Notes: a model not told the origin generated them from the letters alone. Positions 1 through 11,566 are shown, numbered from the stretch's first letter. The stretch: 64,000 nucleotides of DNA from Echinarachnius parma (GCA_037951105.1 JBAMJV010007697.1:56583-120582), one strand, 5' to 3'. Translations and numbers: made by a program.

Positions 1-263
1 ATGTGGTATTAAACTCATACAATCCCAAACGGTTGTGTTATTATTTCTTACGCGTGAATGCATATATTTTTGTTTATAAAAGTGATAATTTGTGTGTCAA
101 TATACATTTAGGTAACTAGTTAAAGGGGAGGGGGATGCGAGGATTTTTGTCTGGTAAATTCTGCCGCAGTGTGGTCACGGGGGTTTATATGATTAGACAA
201 AATCAATCATATTTATCATAAAGACAATACATGAAAACCAAATACCCAAATGAACGAGTCCAA
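1..263. other. Unique AT-rich DNA, no gene seen
   Basis: I see no repeat family, splice-bounded open frame or RNA gene here. The stretch leads directly into a long C run. Confidence 0.6.
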
Positions 264-300
264 CCCCCCCCCCCCCCCACCCCCCCCCCCCCCCCCCCCC
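264..300. repeat. Poly-C tract (15 + 21)
   Basis: Two C runs of 15 and 21 bases are separated by a single A. It is one of about 30 C or G runs of at least 11 bases in the window. Any peptide across it is a proline run and not a gene. Confidence 0.95.
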
Positions 301-717
301 GGTTGGGCAACTTTATCTATAGTCTGTATGGCTTCCGACCTGGATATTTTACCGTTAGTAGTGCGTTCATAGGGAGTGAACGTTACCAATATCATTATGT
401 TATTACGACGCGCGATGATCTTGATGAATGACGGGATTTAATGAAGCCCGTATTATTGTCCCATTGTTACGCACACCCCCACATCCCACAACCAATAGCA
501 TTTCCATTGTAATACTACGATTGGTTAGCATTTAAGCAAATTGCCATTTTGTGGTCGTCAATTCATATGAATTCACTCCTCCCATGCACTAGCATCTTAA
601 CCTAAATTACCAACAAAAATGATAATACAAATAAATGAATAGATTAATTATACTAAGTTGAAGGCTAGCGTGTTATTATTGGTCATGACATGATACGTAT
701 TATTACAACAACAAAAA
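301..717. other. Unique AT-rich DNA, no gene seen
   Basis: No recognisable repeat, motif or exon-like stretch. It grades into AAT-rich sequence at its right end. Confidence 0.55.
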
Positions 718-741
718 ATAATAATAATAATAATAATAATA
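718..741. repeat. (AAT)n microsatellite
   Basis: About eight uninterrupted AAT units. SINE copies elsewhere in the window end in the same triplet, but no SINE body is recognisable beside this one. Confidence 0.9.
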
Positions 742-1259
742 AAAATTAATACAATTTAAAAAATATCGAAATTAATTTCGTATTAAACCAGAATGGGGAG
801 GAGTGGTGTTGTTAGATAGACTCATGAATATGAATAACTGTATGTAAAATATGAAATAGCGTTTTCTATTCTTATTTATTTCGTTTAAAGCTTAAACCTT
901 TAAAGAAAAACAATGATTTTGTGATAATGTATTATGCTGTGAAAAAAAACTATTGCTATCAAATCACAGATGACACCAAAAAAATGCTAAAAGTTTTTAT
1001 CTAAAACATAATTTCTTTAGACATCGTTAAATCCCCCAAACAAATAAAAACATATTGTATTCTTCTCCTGTTGGGCTATGTATAATACGACATCGTGTTC
1101 GAAGCACGATATTGCGTTTGCGAGTACGAACGACGACAATCCACGATAAAGCGCGAAGTTAAAGATGGCATGAACCCCTCCCTATATTGCAACCTCTGTC
1201 AATATAGATAAAGTCGCGGGCTATTACATGTATTAAGGTGATCAAATTGTGATTGCTCT
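742..1259. other. Unique AT-rich DNA, no gene seen
   Basis: Low-GC sequence with scattered A and T runs, and a short CpG-containing patch near 1090-1160. No coding signal. Confidence 0.55.
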
Positions 1260-1295
1260 CCCCCCCCCCCCCCCCCCCTACACACACACACATCG
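1260..1295. repeat. Poly-C tract followed by short (CA)n
   Basis: A 19-base C run is followed by about six CA units. Poly-C passing into CA also occurs at 51211-51242 and 58336-58445, so the two repeat types tend to adjoin. Confidence 0.9.
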
Positions 1296-1937
1296 CCGCA
1301 TTTCTTTGCCCATGCTTCCAGAGTCACCGAAATCCGAAACCACGAATGAAAACACACACTTTCTCGCCTAACACCTTCTACACCGTGTCTACAAAGAGCA
1401 ATGTGCAATATTTGTTCCCACTTTCCCCCTTGGTTATACGGGCAGTGCCTTAACTCTTTGCTTATCTTGGGGTACATCATTATGCGTATTGACTTATCAT
1501 TGAGTTCTTGTAACTTGGGATGATATGAGTTAATGGATTGGTAGCCTTTGATTGCACAACGCGATTGATCAATGTCACTTTCATTGCGCGGCCATGTTGA
1601 CTTTCGTGCCTGTAAAACAAACAGAGGCGCATCATAAGGCGATCCTTAGCTCTGATTGTTTCTCAATTTTCTCCCCAGTGGGGTATTAGAGGTAAGGAAC
1701 AAATTCATGTGGGGTTCGGGGCGGGGGGGCATTTTTTCTAAGGAGGAAGCAAGTCCATGCAATGCCCCAAAAGTGAAGTTAACCATATTAATGACTTATT
1801 CTGAGACTTAGTACACTATGGTAGCTCCCGCGTCGTCTGACGCATGAGGGGGTCATCATTCTCAAATCGGATGCTTTTTGTCCAAAAAATGAGATGCAAA
1901 GATGGGGCAATGAGTAAAATAAGGGGATAAGGAATAA
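1296..1937. other. Unique DNA, no gene seen
   Basis: Mixed composition with a G-rich patch near 1715-1730. The only longer open frame is driven by the neighbouring C run. Confidence 0.5.
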
Positions 1938-2118
1938 CCCCCCCCCCCCCCCTCCCCCACCCCTCCACGCCAAGTAGCATAGGTTGGTCTGACTGATTGG
2001 AGGTAGAGACTTTATGTAGGCTATGTTATGCTTCCTTGTATTGCTTTTGACAAATAATTGGGCACGTGCCCCATGTGACCTCCGTAATTACACCAGTGCT
2101 CCCCCCCCCCCCCCCCCC
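1938..2118. repeat. Poly-C flanked 'GTAGC' repeat fragment
   Basis: C runs at 1938-1952 and 2101-2118 bracket a segment that begins GTAGCATAGGTTGGTCTGAC and continues to TGATTGGAGG. This closely resembles 44967-44993 (GTAGCGTGGTCGGACTGATT), so it is a degraded copy of the same dispersed repeat. The intact end elsewhere reads CAGTGGCGTAGC. Confidence 0.55.
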
Positions 2119-2128
2119 ACCACCTCTC

Positions 2129-2696
2129 TTAAAGGGGTATTCCGGGCCTGATAAAACCATTCGTTATTTGAATAAGCAGAACAAGAGGAATAATTGGTGA
2201 AAATTTGATTAAAATCGGACAAGAAACACGGGAGTTATACCTATTTGAACATCATGTGGTAATGAGCGATCGTTTCAAAATTGCCGCCATATGCAACATC
2301 ATTCACGAGCAACTCGCCATGGCTTTAGTACATGAAAATACACTTATTTCTCATTTTCATAGCTAAAAATTGATTTTTCTCTGCTTGTTTTCACGAATTC
2401 ATAGAAGAATATCGATGGGCCAACTTCATTGGAATTTGTAAGCTCATAAATTTTCTTTGTTATGAAGAAAATTTAAATTTTGTCAAATTTCCATGTAGAA
2501 GTCAAAATGGCTGCAGCTCGCAAGTGACGTCACGATCGATAACAATTGCGAACGATACTAAAAATCGGAGCAAAGTTCATCCTGTCATAACTTTTTTATT
2601 GCTCTACCGTTTTGGCCCAGATTTTCAATCATGATTCTTCATATTCACCTCATTTTATAGCAAACATCACATTTCTTGGGTGGAATTCCCCTTTAA
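2129..2696. mobile_element. TTAA-flanked MITE, 568 bp
   Basis: The left end reads TTAAAGGGGTATTCC and the right end GGAATTCCCCTTTAA, an inverted pair matching at 14 of 15 positions. The interior is non-coding. TTAA at both outer edges could be a target-site duplication, as in the piggyBac superfamily, or simply part of the inverted repeat, because TTAA is its own reverse complement. The element sits between two poly-C tracts. No second copy was found in the window. Confidence 0.75.
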
Positions 2697-2726
2697 GGTA
2701 AAAGTCATTATTTACTTGTCTTCGCA

Positions 2727-2741
2727 CCCCCCCCCCCCCCC
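2727..2741. repeat. Poly-C tract
   Basis: A 15-base C run just right of the 2129-2696 element. Confidence 0.95.
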
Positions 2742-3764
2742 GGATAACATCAAACTGAGAAAACACAACTGTTTGCGTGGTAAAATAATATTTGAAGTGC
2801 AGCGCACCTATGTATATATGGACAGGAAAAATAATAATGTAAAGACACAACAAATTTTTTTTTTTAGACGATTTGTATTTCAGATGAAGATGTAGCGGCT
2901 ACGGGTGGTCTTAAAGGGACTGATCATAAAAAGGGGGATACATTTTACTTTTTAATTAACAGGGGACCATAGGAATGTTTGGAAGACTCAGTTGTTGGCA
3001 TTGTTTGAAGCATTATCATATGATGCCAGCTAATTGAGGAAGCGTAATGATTATCTACGGAGTGGAGAATTGGGAGTTCTTGCTAACTAACAAAATATGC
3101 CTGTTCTAATTTATTATGGTTCAAGTTCATGACTGATTATACATGAATACGTATATAGGCCTGTTGACGTTTGAATGTTGTATCACTAACATTATTCATA
3201 AGTCTGCAATTAACATGACATGAATAACAAATCTGAACTGTCGTGGATAAATAATTTTCTTTTTAAAATGTACTTTCCGCGGAATTAAAAAAATTAAAAT
3301 AAATCACCGCCAAGTTTAGCTTCTAGGAAACTAGCATTTGAACATGTTGAAATACGGGGAAGAGAGAAATGGCTCTCAGCTATACACAGTGATTATGCAT
3401 TTATTCAGACCACGTGCGTGTGCGTGTGGTTGGTTTGTATGTAAATATGGCCGCCGCGAACTAGCTTACCACGCAGTTTTTTTAATGTATGTGGGGATAA
3501 GAATTGAAATGCATGCATTACCCGCTCATAACTGACGATGCGTGTTTAAATCAAATCGCAATTTTGACACATCATTAGATATAGCTTGTCCCGGTGGCAT
3601 TTTAAGGTATGTAATACGCAAGCAAGGAGAACAGAGTAAGTTGAACTTGTGGCATAGTTGTTCGGCTGAGATTGCCTACAGTTCTGTCATTACTTTCGTA
3701 CTGAGTAATTGGTCGTCTACTTCACACAGTGTACCGTAAATTACAGCTCTTTTACGCGAGCGCC
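2742..3764. other. Unique DNA, no confirmed gene
   Basis: Low-GC to about 3330, then more mixed. A donor-like GTAAGT lies at 3635-3640 after a short open frame, but no convincing acceptor precedes it. The segment 3395-3480 has CACGTG and a GC-rich stretch (GGCCGCCGCGAA) and could be regulatory. No repeat family recognised. Confidence 0.45.
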
Positions 3765-4115
3765 TAGCGCCATTTTAAATGTGTCACATGGTCATGATGA
3801 TCAACGACGTTTAGCGGGCTTGTGTACAGTGCAGGTAGGTAGGCATGGTATGTAGGTAAATGACTTGCAGGAACGGTTAATTTCTCGCCGACTTCCGACC
3901 AGCTCAATTACAAACTTTGCTCGAGTGCTGGACCCTATCTCAAGTGCAATAATTACCGTCTCGTAGACCGACCGCCGCTCGCCCATTGTGTTCCCACTCG
4001 TCGAGATCCGTGTAGGTTTTTACTGGGGCGGCGGCTGCGCCTGCGGGCAGCTGCGGCGTCTGTGTACCGTGCTTACTGGCGAGGAATGCTTTCTCCACGC
4101 TACTTCACACAAGGA
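3765..4115. promoter_or_regulatory. CpG-rich unique islet, possible cis-regulatory DNA
   Basis: This stretch is visibly richer in GC and CpG than its surroundings, particularly 3880-4090, and carries no repeat seen elsewhere in the window. Open frames across it have no familiar domain. It could be a promoter or enhancer, or a decayed exon region. The call rests on composition only. Confidence 0.25.
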
Positions 4116-4974
4116 GTTGGACCGACGGCAAAATCTTCAAAATTAGACAAGGGGCCGTACCCCCATCGTAGACTTAGTTCTTGGTTCTTTATTCCGGCGT
4201 AAGTTTTAAAAAACAAATTCGTATGGCGTGGAAATTTCTTTTAATTCATTGTGGGGGCAAAATTCGGCAGTTAGGAGGGGTGCATGAAAGTCTCACGTCA
4301 TTCACGTGTAATCTCCGAGTCCCTTTTAGCTACGCCATTGTGTCAAAATATTCAAAGTCTTTTCCGGTAATTATGTGGGTTTTATTAAACCTGAATGTGT
4401 GTGTAGCAAAGGTGTCCTTGCCCATTTTGAGATATATTTTCTTCAAAATACTATGTCAATATGTCAACATCTTCATTAGATAACATAATTATACACAATG
4501 CGAACCGAATGGATTTGAGCGTGATTGCGTTTGTGTATGTGTGTATGCGTGCATGTGAGTATGTGTATGGGTGTGTGAGCGTGTTTTTTATCGTATTTTT
4601 TTTATATGTCTGTGTTTTTCTCACTGTTAATTCAGTCAATATCATAGTTATATTGTAAGTATAAACGACTGGCAAGGAGACTAGCACACGAGCAGCGGCG
4701 GCTGTGCAAGTAGCTTCTCCTTTAATACGCGTTGTATTGTTTCAATACTTGTTATACTTTATCCCTTTTCATTTCCAGATGTCCCTTGACATTTATGTGA
4801 TGGTCTATCAAAAATAATAAGAGGTATAACCAGAACGAAACCATGCAGGCTGATTTTTTTCTTTTTTCTAGGGGATGGGTTTCGATTTTCTATGGGGGCA
4901 GCATAAAATGGTTAGTGGGGTATTCGGGTTTTTTTTTTGTACAGACGCGTTCAACCAATTGTGATTATGTATAC
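4116..4974. other. Unique DNA with a GT-rich patch
   Basis: A GT-rich stretch lies at about 4515-4620. A good acceptor-like sequence (a pyrimidine tract ending TTCATTTCCAG at 4779) is followed by a frame that stops within 13 codons, so it could only be a terminal exon. I would not call a gene. Confidence 0.45.
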
Positions 4975-5080
4975 GTCTGGTACCACCCTTCATCGTCACC
5001 ATCCGAGGGACACAGCCTATATTCGAGCCCGGGCCGAGAAGTGCGAAGAGCGGATATCTCACAACTACCCAAGAACACAA
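4975..5080 (-). repeat. tRNA-like SINE remnant (weak)
   Basis: On the minus strand the sequence runs TGGGTAGTTGTGAGATATCC, then a CGCTCTTCGCAC loop-like segment, then GGCCCGGGCTCGAAT, which is close to the Pol III B box and in the right order for a tRNA-derived head. The A box is poor and no tail is visible. Confidence 0.3.
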
Positions 5081-6116
5081 TCATCTTCACATTATAAAGG
5101 GTCATTAGTATTGTCTCCACATGAGGGAATATATTATGCATGATAAGAGCCGGTCAAAACCACATTGAAAATTGCCCCTTACCCCCACCCCCATTCCTTA
5201 TCCAGGTAGCCTACGCCCTTACTATGAATCACCTATATTAGTCGTGTCACGTCCGGGTTGTACGGGCTTGTCACAGCCACACACATGCCCCGCGGCCAGG
5301 GGAGGTCTCACTTTAAGGCCGCGGATTTCGTATGTACAGCGCACCTTTGATGATATTCTTCCTCCAGTTACTGTATTATTACATATATATATATATATAT
5401 ATTTGTTTTCCAATCCTGTTGACTGTCTTGCTTTTATTTAGTTTAGTACTAAGTTCTTTATGTACTTATTTCATCTCTCTGCTTCATTCTTTTTTGTAAT
5501 CTTGATTTACAATAATTGTGTATCCCGTCTTTTATAATGCTCTCTTGCAAACACTTTTCGATTTATTTTGTTACTTTTGGCAGTTGATTGTCAATTTCTT
5601 AAATTGTCTATACTTTAATTCGTCTTAATTTTCCTCTATTACCACTCCTTATACATGACCTCATCAGGATACCGAACATGTGTTAAAGAGTATTATCATA
5701 AAACTAGGACTGTGTATTTCATCGTTTCATTAGCTTATGGTTATCTTTAATTTGATATGACACATCACCATTTTCGTGCCCTCTTTAGTTCATTATTGTT
5801 ATTATGTCGGTCTTTCGATCTACCATCATGCTACCGGGGACATTCTGATGTAGTGCAGAAAAGGCCTTGTATTATACCTTGAGTCATGAACTGTATACCA
5901 AAGAACTACGTGTCTGTGGTGATTCGGGATAAAATATGACGAGTTTTGTTATGCGGAGCTCCTGAAATTTAGCTGCATTATTTTCAACTTTTTGTCAAAA
6001 ACTGGTGAATACTGCGTTTTTCGGTGAAATCCTTCATAAACTATACATTATATAGCGTTCATGCGTTGATATAAAAAGGAGTTAGGTTTGTCAGTTTGTT
6101 GCCCTTCTGGCCTTAA
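5081..6116. other. Unique AT-rich DNA with (AT)n
   Basis: About ten AT units lie at 5383-5401. The remainder is low-GC with no repeat family, RNA gene or splice-bounded open frame recognised. Confidence 0.55.
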
Positions 6117-6300
6117 GCCTACTCGAAGCAGTAGCTACTTAGCGCTTGCGGAGCGATCGGTCGGGCGGGGGCAGCCGGGGCGCTGGCTGTCGCATCGCGT
6201 TACATAGCGAAGCGGTGGACTCGTAGCGCAGTAGCATTCTTCGATTACTCCCCCGAGCCTTGCCGTGCATTAACGCGCACCGTTCGCCCCATCATTATCG
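6117..6300. promoter_or_regulatory. GC- and CpG-rich islet
   Basis: An abrupt rise in GC and CpG (for example GCGGAGCGATCGGTCGGGCG near 6148) in AT-rich surroundings, with no copy elsewhere in the window. It could be a CpG-island-like regulatory segment. No open frame resembles a known protein. Confidence 0.25.
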
Positions 6301-6911
6301 CTACTCTAAACCTATACTCTCACTACACACGGGCTATATAGCGACCGAACCATGTACCCTATTGCACTGTCATAAGCCCCTCTGAGAGAAGTCCCGAAAT
6401 CCATGAAAGAACGGATTTATCCTTACTCGGTTCCTTCTCTCTAAACCCCTTCACTCCAAGTGGTGTAACGTTACACCATACAACACATTATACTGTCTAT
6501 ATGGAGCTACAGCATTTGGTGTGCTGAGAGTTAAAATACGACGGCATACGTGTTGCGATATTCGCAGAGAGCGACAGACTTTCAGTCTTCCTGGCTCTAC
6601 CATTATAGTCAATCATGCTTAATCCTAAATTCGGGATTCCTTCATTTTTGTTTTGTTCCTCCACTAACTCGCGAATTCTTTTGAAGTCTCTCCCACTCTC
6701 CCCTCTCTGCCATAAAAGAAGACGGATATCCAACCTTTAAAAAGATTGTACCCAAAAAGAGAAAGGGGACAAATTCACGTAGAATCGTGTGTTTGATTAA
6801 AGTACTCTCCTCGTCCAGAGGACAAAGTTCCACCTTTTAATGGCTACTGTCAAGACTGTATACAAGCGCAAAACAGAAGAGGGAGAGCGGAACTTATTTA
6901 AAAAGTTCCTA
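6301..6911. other. Unique DNA with a perfect 18-bp palindrome
   Basis: TGGTGTAACGTTACACCA at 6461-6478 is a perfect palindrome. Nothing else is recognised. Confidence 0.5.
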
Positions 6912-7142
6912 CCCTAAGAAATAAAGGTTCAAAATTGCACCATTAAGGGTGCAAAACGCTGCTACAATATAGCAGCACCTTTAAGGGTGCAATTTTGCAT
7001 CCAAAAGTGGGGTCTGCACCCATGGGTGCACGAATGCACCCTTATGGTGCCAAAAACCAATGTTGGGTGAATAATTGCACCCTTAAGAGTGATGCTATTG
7101 TAGCAGCGTTTTGCACCCAAGTTGTACCCTAATTTCTTAGTG
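6912..7142. mobile_element. Inverted-repeat MITE, GCACC-rich
   Basis: The left end has CCCTAAGAAATAAAGG followed by GGGTGCAAAACGCTGCTACA (6947-6966). The right end mirrors this with TGTAGCAGCGTTTTGCACCC (7099-7118) and CCTAATTTCTTAG. Between them TGCACC and GGTGCA occur repeatedly in both orientations. The whole forms a non-coding hairpin of about 230 bp. The target-site duplication is not clear. Confidence 0.7.
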
Positions 7143-7194
7143 TGTACTACTCCCGTGAAATATTTGTGAACGGCTGATGTACCTTCCAAAGGGG

Positions 7195-7315
7195 ACTAGG
7201 GGACCAACCCTACTAGATATAACACAGTGTGGGCTGTGTGGCACAGTGTGAACATACTTTGTAGACCACCACCTGTATTTGTCGACACTACGTGATCACA
7301 CTGTGAAACCATGAA
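7195..7315. repeat. Small CACAGTGTG cluster
   Basis: Several copies of CACAGTGTG or CACACTGTG lie at 7221-7305. The same palindrome-like word builds the array at 10340-10810 and clusters at 18616-18910 and 38860-39100. Confidence 0.65.
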
Positions 7316-7695
7316 CCAAACATAAGAAATAAAGGTCTGGAACAACTTGGCGATGGAAGAAGATGGCGAGGGAAGACGTTGCGCCAAAGGAGCAAGAATG
7401 AAGAATGATGGTATGCATGCGCCTGCCTCTCACTGTATCGTTACCACTGAGTAACGTCACCATTGTTTGTCTATTCTTCATTTGAGGTGAAGAAGATCTA
7501 ACAATAAAGGGTAACCAGGCTAACTGTATCACGGCGCAAATCAAAGTAAAGAGAAATAAGCTGGTTGACAAGCCGTGGGGTTTGCCTTCTCTAAAGGAAA
7601 CGGGGTCTGTCCTGTTAAAGAGGGTTATTATGATATGACCACGCTACTAGTATTTGAATTGCGAACTCGTAGTTTCTCTCCCATGTTTAAGCCAG
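7316..7695. other. Unique DNA, no gene seen
   Basis: Ordinary sequence between two repeats. No coding or RNA signal recognised. Confidence 0.55.
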
Positions 7696-7977
7696 GGGGG
7701 TGTTTCACAAAGATCCTAATTTGAACTTAACTCTAAGTTGGACTTAACAATTATGGTAAGCCATTTGTAGCCTTGGAATAAGATATATAAAAAATAAAAC
7801 AAATTTCAAGAATAGGAAATCTCTCTGAAAATAGAAAATATTAATGATTTAGAATCAACATTTTATGCCTTGTGAAAGAACTAAAACAAGAATTATTCAA
7901 AGAAACAAACGGCTTTCCATAATTGTTAAGTCCAACTTAGAGTTAAGTTCAACTTAGGATCTTTGTGAAACACCCCC
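7696..7977. mobile_element. MITE with 61-bp near-perfect inverted repeats
   Basis: The ends read GGGGGTGTTTCACAAAGATC and its complement GATCTTTGTGAAACACCCCC. The inverted repeats extend about 61 bp and differ at one position that I can see, so this copy is fairly young. The centre is AT-rich and non-coding. Relatives are at 60974-61286, 55590-55872 (degraded) and 12455-12843 (partial, rearranged). Confidence 0.88.
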
Positions 7978-8399
7978 TTGACTACCAGCGGAGGCAAACA
8001 ATCAGATGATGAAGATGACAAGAGGGAGATGAGATGAAGCGGACCGAGATCCAAAATTAAAAGCTACCGTATCATTTCGCAAGGCAGGAGAGGGAAGCTA
8101 CCCACTCCCATCGTGCCCATGGGAGTGGGACTTTGTGGGTTACCTATACCATGTCTATACCATACCTCTCTATGTCTAAGGGGGCGCGAGATCGCGAACA
8201 CGCGTTCCATGGTCCCCAATGCTACGGCTACTGTATCTTTCACTGCCGGCCTTTTGCGTGAACTCCTCAAACGTGTGAAACAAGACAGTCGGTGCGCGCT
8301 AAGGCTTGACGCCAAAAACCACCCAACACGATACAGGAGTACGGTACACCAATGCGAAAGAAAGATGAACAATAAATGCGTTTTGGATTCGGATGGGGC
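7978..8399. other. Unique DNA, no gene seen
   Basis: A moderately CpG-containing stretch at 8180-8330 leads into a poly-G tract. Open frames on both strands overlap and none is familiar. Confidence 0.45.
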
Positions 8400-8419
8400 G
8401 GGGGGGGGGGGGGGGGGGG
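8400..8419. repeat. Poly-G tract
   Basis: A 20-base G run. Confidence 0.95.
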
Positions 8420-8759
8420 TGTAGGGAATGGGAAAGAGAGTGAGATCATGGTGGAGAGGGGATTCTTGGAGAGCAAGACACAGAATGATAAAGGAAATGG
8501 TTTTTAGACATGCTAGGGGTCAAAATAGATAAGAGATTGTCTTATGGGTATGTTAAAGAGAGAGGTTAACAATGTAACATAATTATGCGTAGTGTTCAAT
8601 GGGAGAGAGGAACAATAGATACAATTGTGTTAATTTCGTTCACCTATAATGTCATGAATGTGATGCTTACTGCCCTCGCCCCCTCCCATCCATCTCCTTT
8701 TGTGAGGAGAAATGAAAAGAGAAATGCAAAATAATACAGGAAACAGGTAGCCAACGTGT
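8420..8759. other. Unique DNA, no gene seen
   Basis: Purine-rich on the plus strand near 8420-8470. Nothing else recognised. Confidence 0.55.
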
Positions 8760-9018
8760 AAGGGTGCTGTCACATATCACCGAATCGCGTTAATGGATGC
8801 CCGACGGATAGAATATTTGCGAAATCAAATTATCCCGTGGTGAAAGTTCATCTCCATTGCTGCATGCACACAACTTTTGCCGGATAAAACAACCATGACC
8901 ACAGATATCCGCTGTCAAGAAACGCATTCGCCCTACAAGACGGAGGCGAACGGATTGAAAATGTTGCTCACCGTCGGGCGTCCGTTACCGCTATCCGGTG
9001 ATATGTGACAAGGGCTTA
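8760..9018. mobile_element. MITE with TGTCACATATCACCG inverted ends
   Basis: CTGTCACATATCACCG near the left end (8767-8782) is mirrored by CGGTGATATGTGACA near the right (8996-9010). The interior repeats CGGA and TCCG words in both orientations. A solo right end of the same family lies at 38085-38156. Non-coding. Confidence 0.8.
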
Positions 9019-9963
9019 AGGAGCTCCCATGAAAAGAGCTCCCATGGAAGGGGGACAACTTTGCCCCTCTGCACCCCATTGTCCCGAGTCTGGGAAGGTT
9101 GACCGTCCTCCACTGCAGCTATCGTCGCGCGTAACTCGACGCGGTTTTCTCGCCTCGGTATAAGAGGCGATCATAACTCAGACACCTCGCGCGAGATCCC
9201 CCAAGAAAAAAAATGACAAATGAAAACCGAGAAAACGGAAATGAAATAGAAACAGAAGGAGAGTGACCGAGATAAAATATACCAAAATAATGTTACACTC
9301 ACAAAATTAATGACAATCGGTTTGAATATCGAGTTGTTGCAAAATTAGTTAAACCAACCTGCTGATGATGTTGACAATGTTGTAGGCGATGTCTTCTTTC
9401 CAAACGATTTCGCGTGTGCCATTAAAGGGTAGAGCAGCTTGCAAATTTGAATAGACAATTTAAAAGTAAAAATAAAATAATTGTAAATGTAGATGTGATA
9501 ATAAAGTAACTACGATAATGCTAGTGTAGCAATTTGAGCACGATCGTATGGTATATTGTCATGATGTTTGTGTATTAATGATTGTATTAACACTCGGAAA
9601 ACTCGGACATTAGACCTGTGAGTGGGCCTTCAACTAACTGGACCTTCGGACATCTCAGAGCTGTGACATGACGAGACCATGAAGGTGACACTTTCTCACC
9701 CACAAATTCCGAATCGTCCATCATAACGGACGTGCACTACCTCGGCATAAAAAAACCCACATTGGCGTAGCTGGTGTTAGTAAATAGGGGGCGCTACTCA
9801 TAGATCCTGTGGCACTTTACGAATTTCTATCGCAACTTTGCTATAATAATCGTGATTGTTTAGTTATTTTCGCCGTAGAAATCACATGACACCCTCCCTG
9901 TAACTACGCCACTGTACCAGGACATCCAAAGTAGCGTAATCATGTTAAACCGAGTCAAAGGGA
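9019..9963. other. Unique DNA with a GC-rich patch
   Basis: A CpG-rich patch lies at 9115-9200. GCGTAGC and CTACGCC words at 9775-9782 and 9904-9911 are probably ends of the dispersed 'CAGTGGCGTAGC' repeat. The rest is AT-rich and unremarkable. Confidence 0.45.
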
Positions 9964-10097
9964 GGGGGGGGGGGGGGGGGGGGCAGCCAGTCCAAACAGT
10001 AACTTGTTTGTGTATGTATTACGTACATTTGAATTCCAATACTGAAGGGCGGGGGCGCTGACCCCTCCAATAACTCCTGCCTGCCCCCCCCCCCCCC
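9964..10097. repeat. Poly-G tract and poly-C tract pair
   Basis: A 20-base G run (9964-9983) and a 14-base C run (10084-10097) lie about 100 bp apart, so a transcript could fold them together. The pairing may mark the two ends of one inserted element. Confidence 0.7.
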
Positions 10098-10339
10098 TCC
10101 CCCATCTTACATACATTCGTCTCTGAAACGCACTGGCCGGAATCCCTCGACCTGCCACAAACGAGAAGAAGAAACATAAATTATAGAATACGCGACGTGC
10201 ATTATTAACGAGGTTGCAGCCCAGTAGGCAGTATAGGTGTGGAAGACCGAGATAATTCACGAGAGCTAAATAAAGTCTGCATCACTATGCTCTTCTATGC
10301 TTCCAGTATGAAGATCATCATCATTCACATTGCAACCGG

Positions 10340-10810
10340 CACCGGTATAAGAACATTATGTGGCACAGTGTGAACACACAATACGGACCAAAGTGTGAAC
10401 ACCATGCACAGTATTGAACGCACTGTGTTTGACGATGTGGATCACAGTGTGAACACGTCATGTTTCGAAATTTTGACCACAGTGTGAACATGAAATGTTT
10501 CACAGTGTGAACACCACAGTATTGATCACACTGTGGTTTACGATGTGGAACACAGTGTGGGCACGTCATGCCTCACAATGTGGACCACATTGGGAACACC
10601 ACAGTATTGAACACACTGTGTTTTACGATGTGGAATACAGTATGGACACGGCATGCCTCACAATGTGGACCACAGTGTGAACACGCTGTGTTTCACAATG
10701 TGAACCGAAGTGTAAATACATACCACAGTATAACACACACACTTTTTTTTCATAACGTGCTTCACAATGTGAACACACACTATGTCACACAATGTAGAAC
10801 CAATGTGTGG
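10340..10810. repeat. CACAGTGTGAACAC satellite-like array
   Basis: About 470 bp are made almost entirely of CACAGTGTG, CACACTGTG and diverged forms. A higher-order unit is visible. CACAGTATTGA recurs at 10407, 10515 and 10600, each followed by a CACTGTG word, ACGATGTGG and CACGTCATG or CACGGCATG words, giving unit lengths of 108 and 85 bp. Open frames through it only reflect the repeat. Confidence 0.85.
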
Positions 10811-10867
10811 AATAAGCTACATTGTAGCATTTTCATAGTTACAATACGTATCTGAGTAATTATAGCA

Positions 10868-11062
10868 ATAATAATAATAATAGGTACTTATAGAGCGTAA
10901 GATGCAAAATAAAGCCTCAAAGTGCTATATAGTATTACCCCAATGGATATACACACTACAATCGTTCCTGCACATAGAGTGCACATTTCCACTCCCTGCT
11001 GAGTATTCCAACCAGTTGCTTGTTAGGCGCACTCAGTGCTAAGTAACCACATTCCTTTATTG
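10868..11062 (-). mobile_element. SINE 3' part, minus orientation
   Basis: Reading the minus strand, a CTCCCTGCTGAGTATTCC-like block (the conserved CTCCCTGGGGAG module of this family) is followed by a TGTGCAGGAACG-type module and the tail ending in TTATTATTATT. The tRNA-like head is missing. Better copies are at 48941-49300 and 38549-38822. Confidence 0.65.
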
Positions 11063-11170
11063 ACCTACATTTATTTACCTACAATATAACCTTACTTGGC
11101 ACCTAATAAGACTATCATGTGGCAAACGAAGCACAACAATAAAACCAACAAAAGGGTTCAGAATGGAACT

Positions 11171-11566
11171 GGGATCTAATACCTTTATTGACATGTGCAA
11201 AAAGTGATAAATGGTTGATACAATGTATATTGTTGTGATCTAATATGTCCACTGAGTAATGTGTGAACATTTCAGGTTAAATTGACGTTATATGGCCGAG
11301 TAATAAGCGAACATGATAAGTCATATTCACCTTCTCATTGTACTGACTTTGTACACGGTATTCACTATCCAGTGGATAGATCTACTGGATAGTGAAAACA
11401 TATAGTTTAACATCCGTACACTTCAATCGTAAATATCTTTTTAATGAAAGGGACATTTGAAGAAGAAAAAAAACGTAACCTGTCCCATGCTTCTAATTGT
11501 TATAAGAATGCAACAAGGTATGAAGTAAGTTTTGAAGATTTGGCCGATGTTACTAGATCCCTTTAA
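11171..11566 (+). mobile_element. GATCTAGTAAC-family MITE, full length
   Basis: The element starts GGGATCTAATACC and ends TACTAGATCCCTTTAA, an inverted pair. Inside, GTACACGG and TGGATAG blocks are shared with copies at 39861-40247, 46705-46918, 28357-28690 and 20745-20990. A perfect 11-bp-arm hairpin (CACTATCCAGT, 10-base loop, ACTGGATAGTG) lies near its middle at about 11369-11400. Non-coding. Confidence 0.82.

Noticed and set aside
10340..10810. CRISPR-like repeat array
   Set aside because: The repeats are degenerate, self-overlapping words without unique spacers of constant size, in an animal-like genome.
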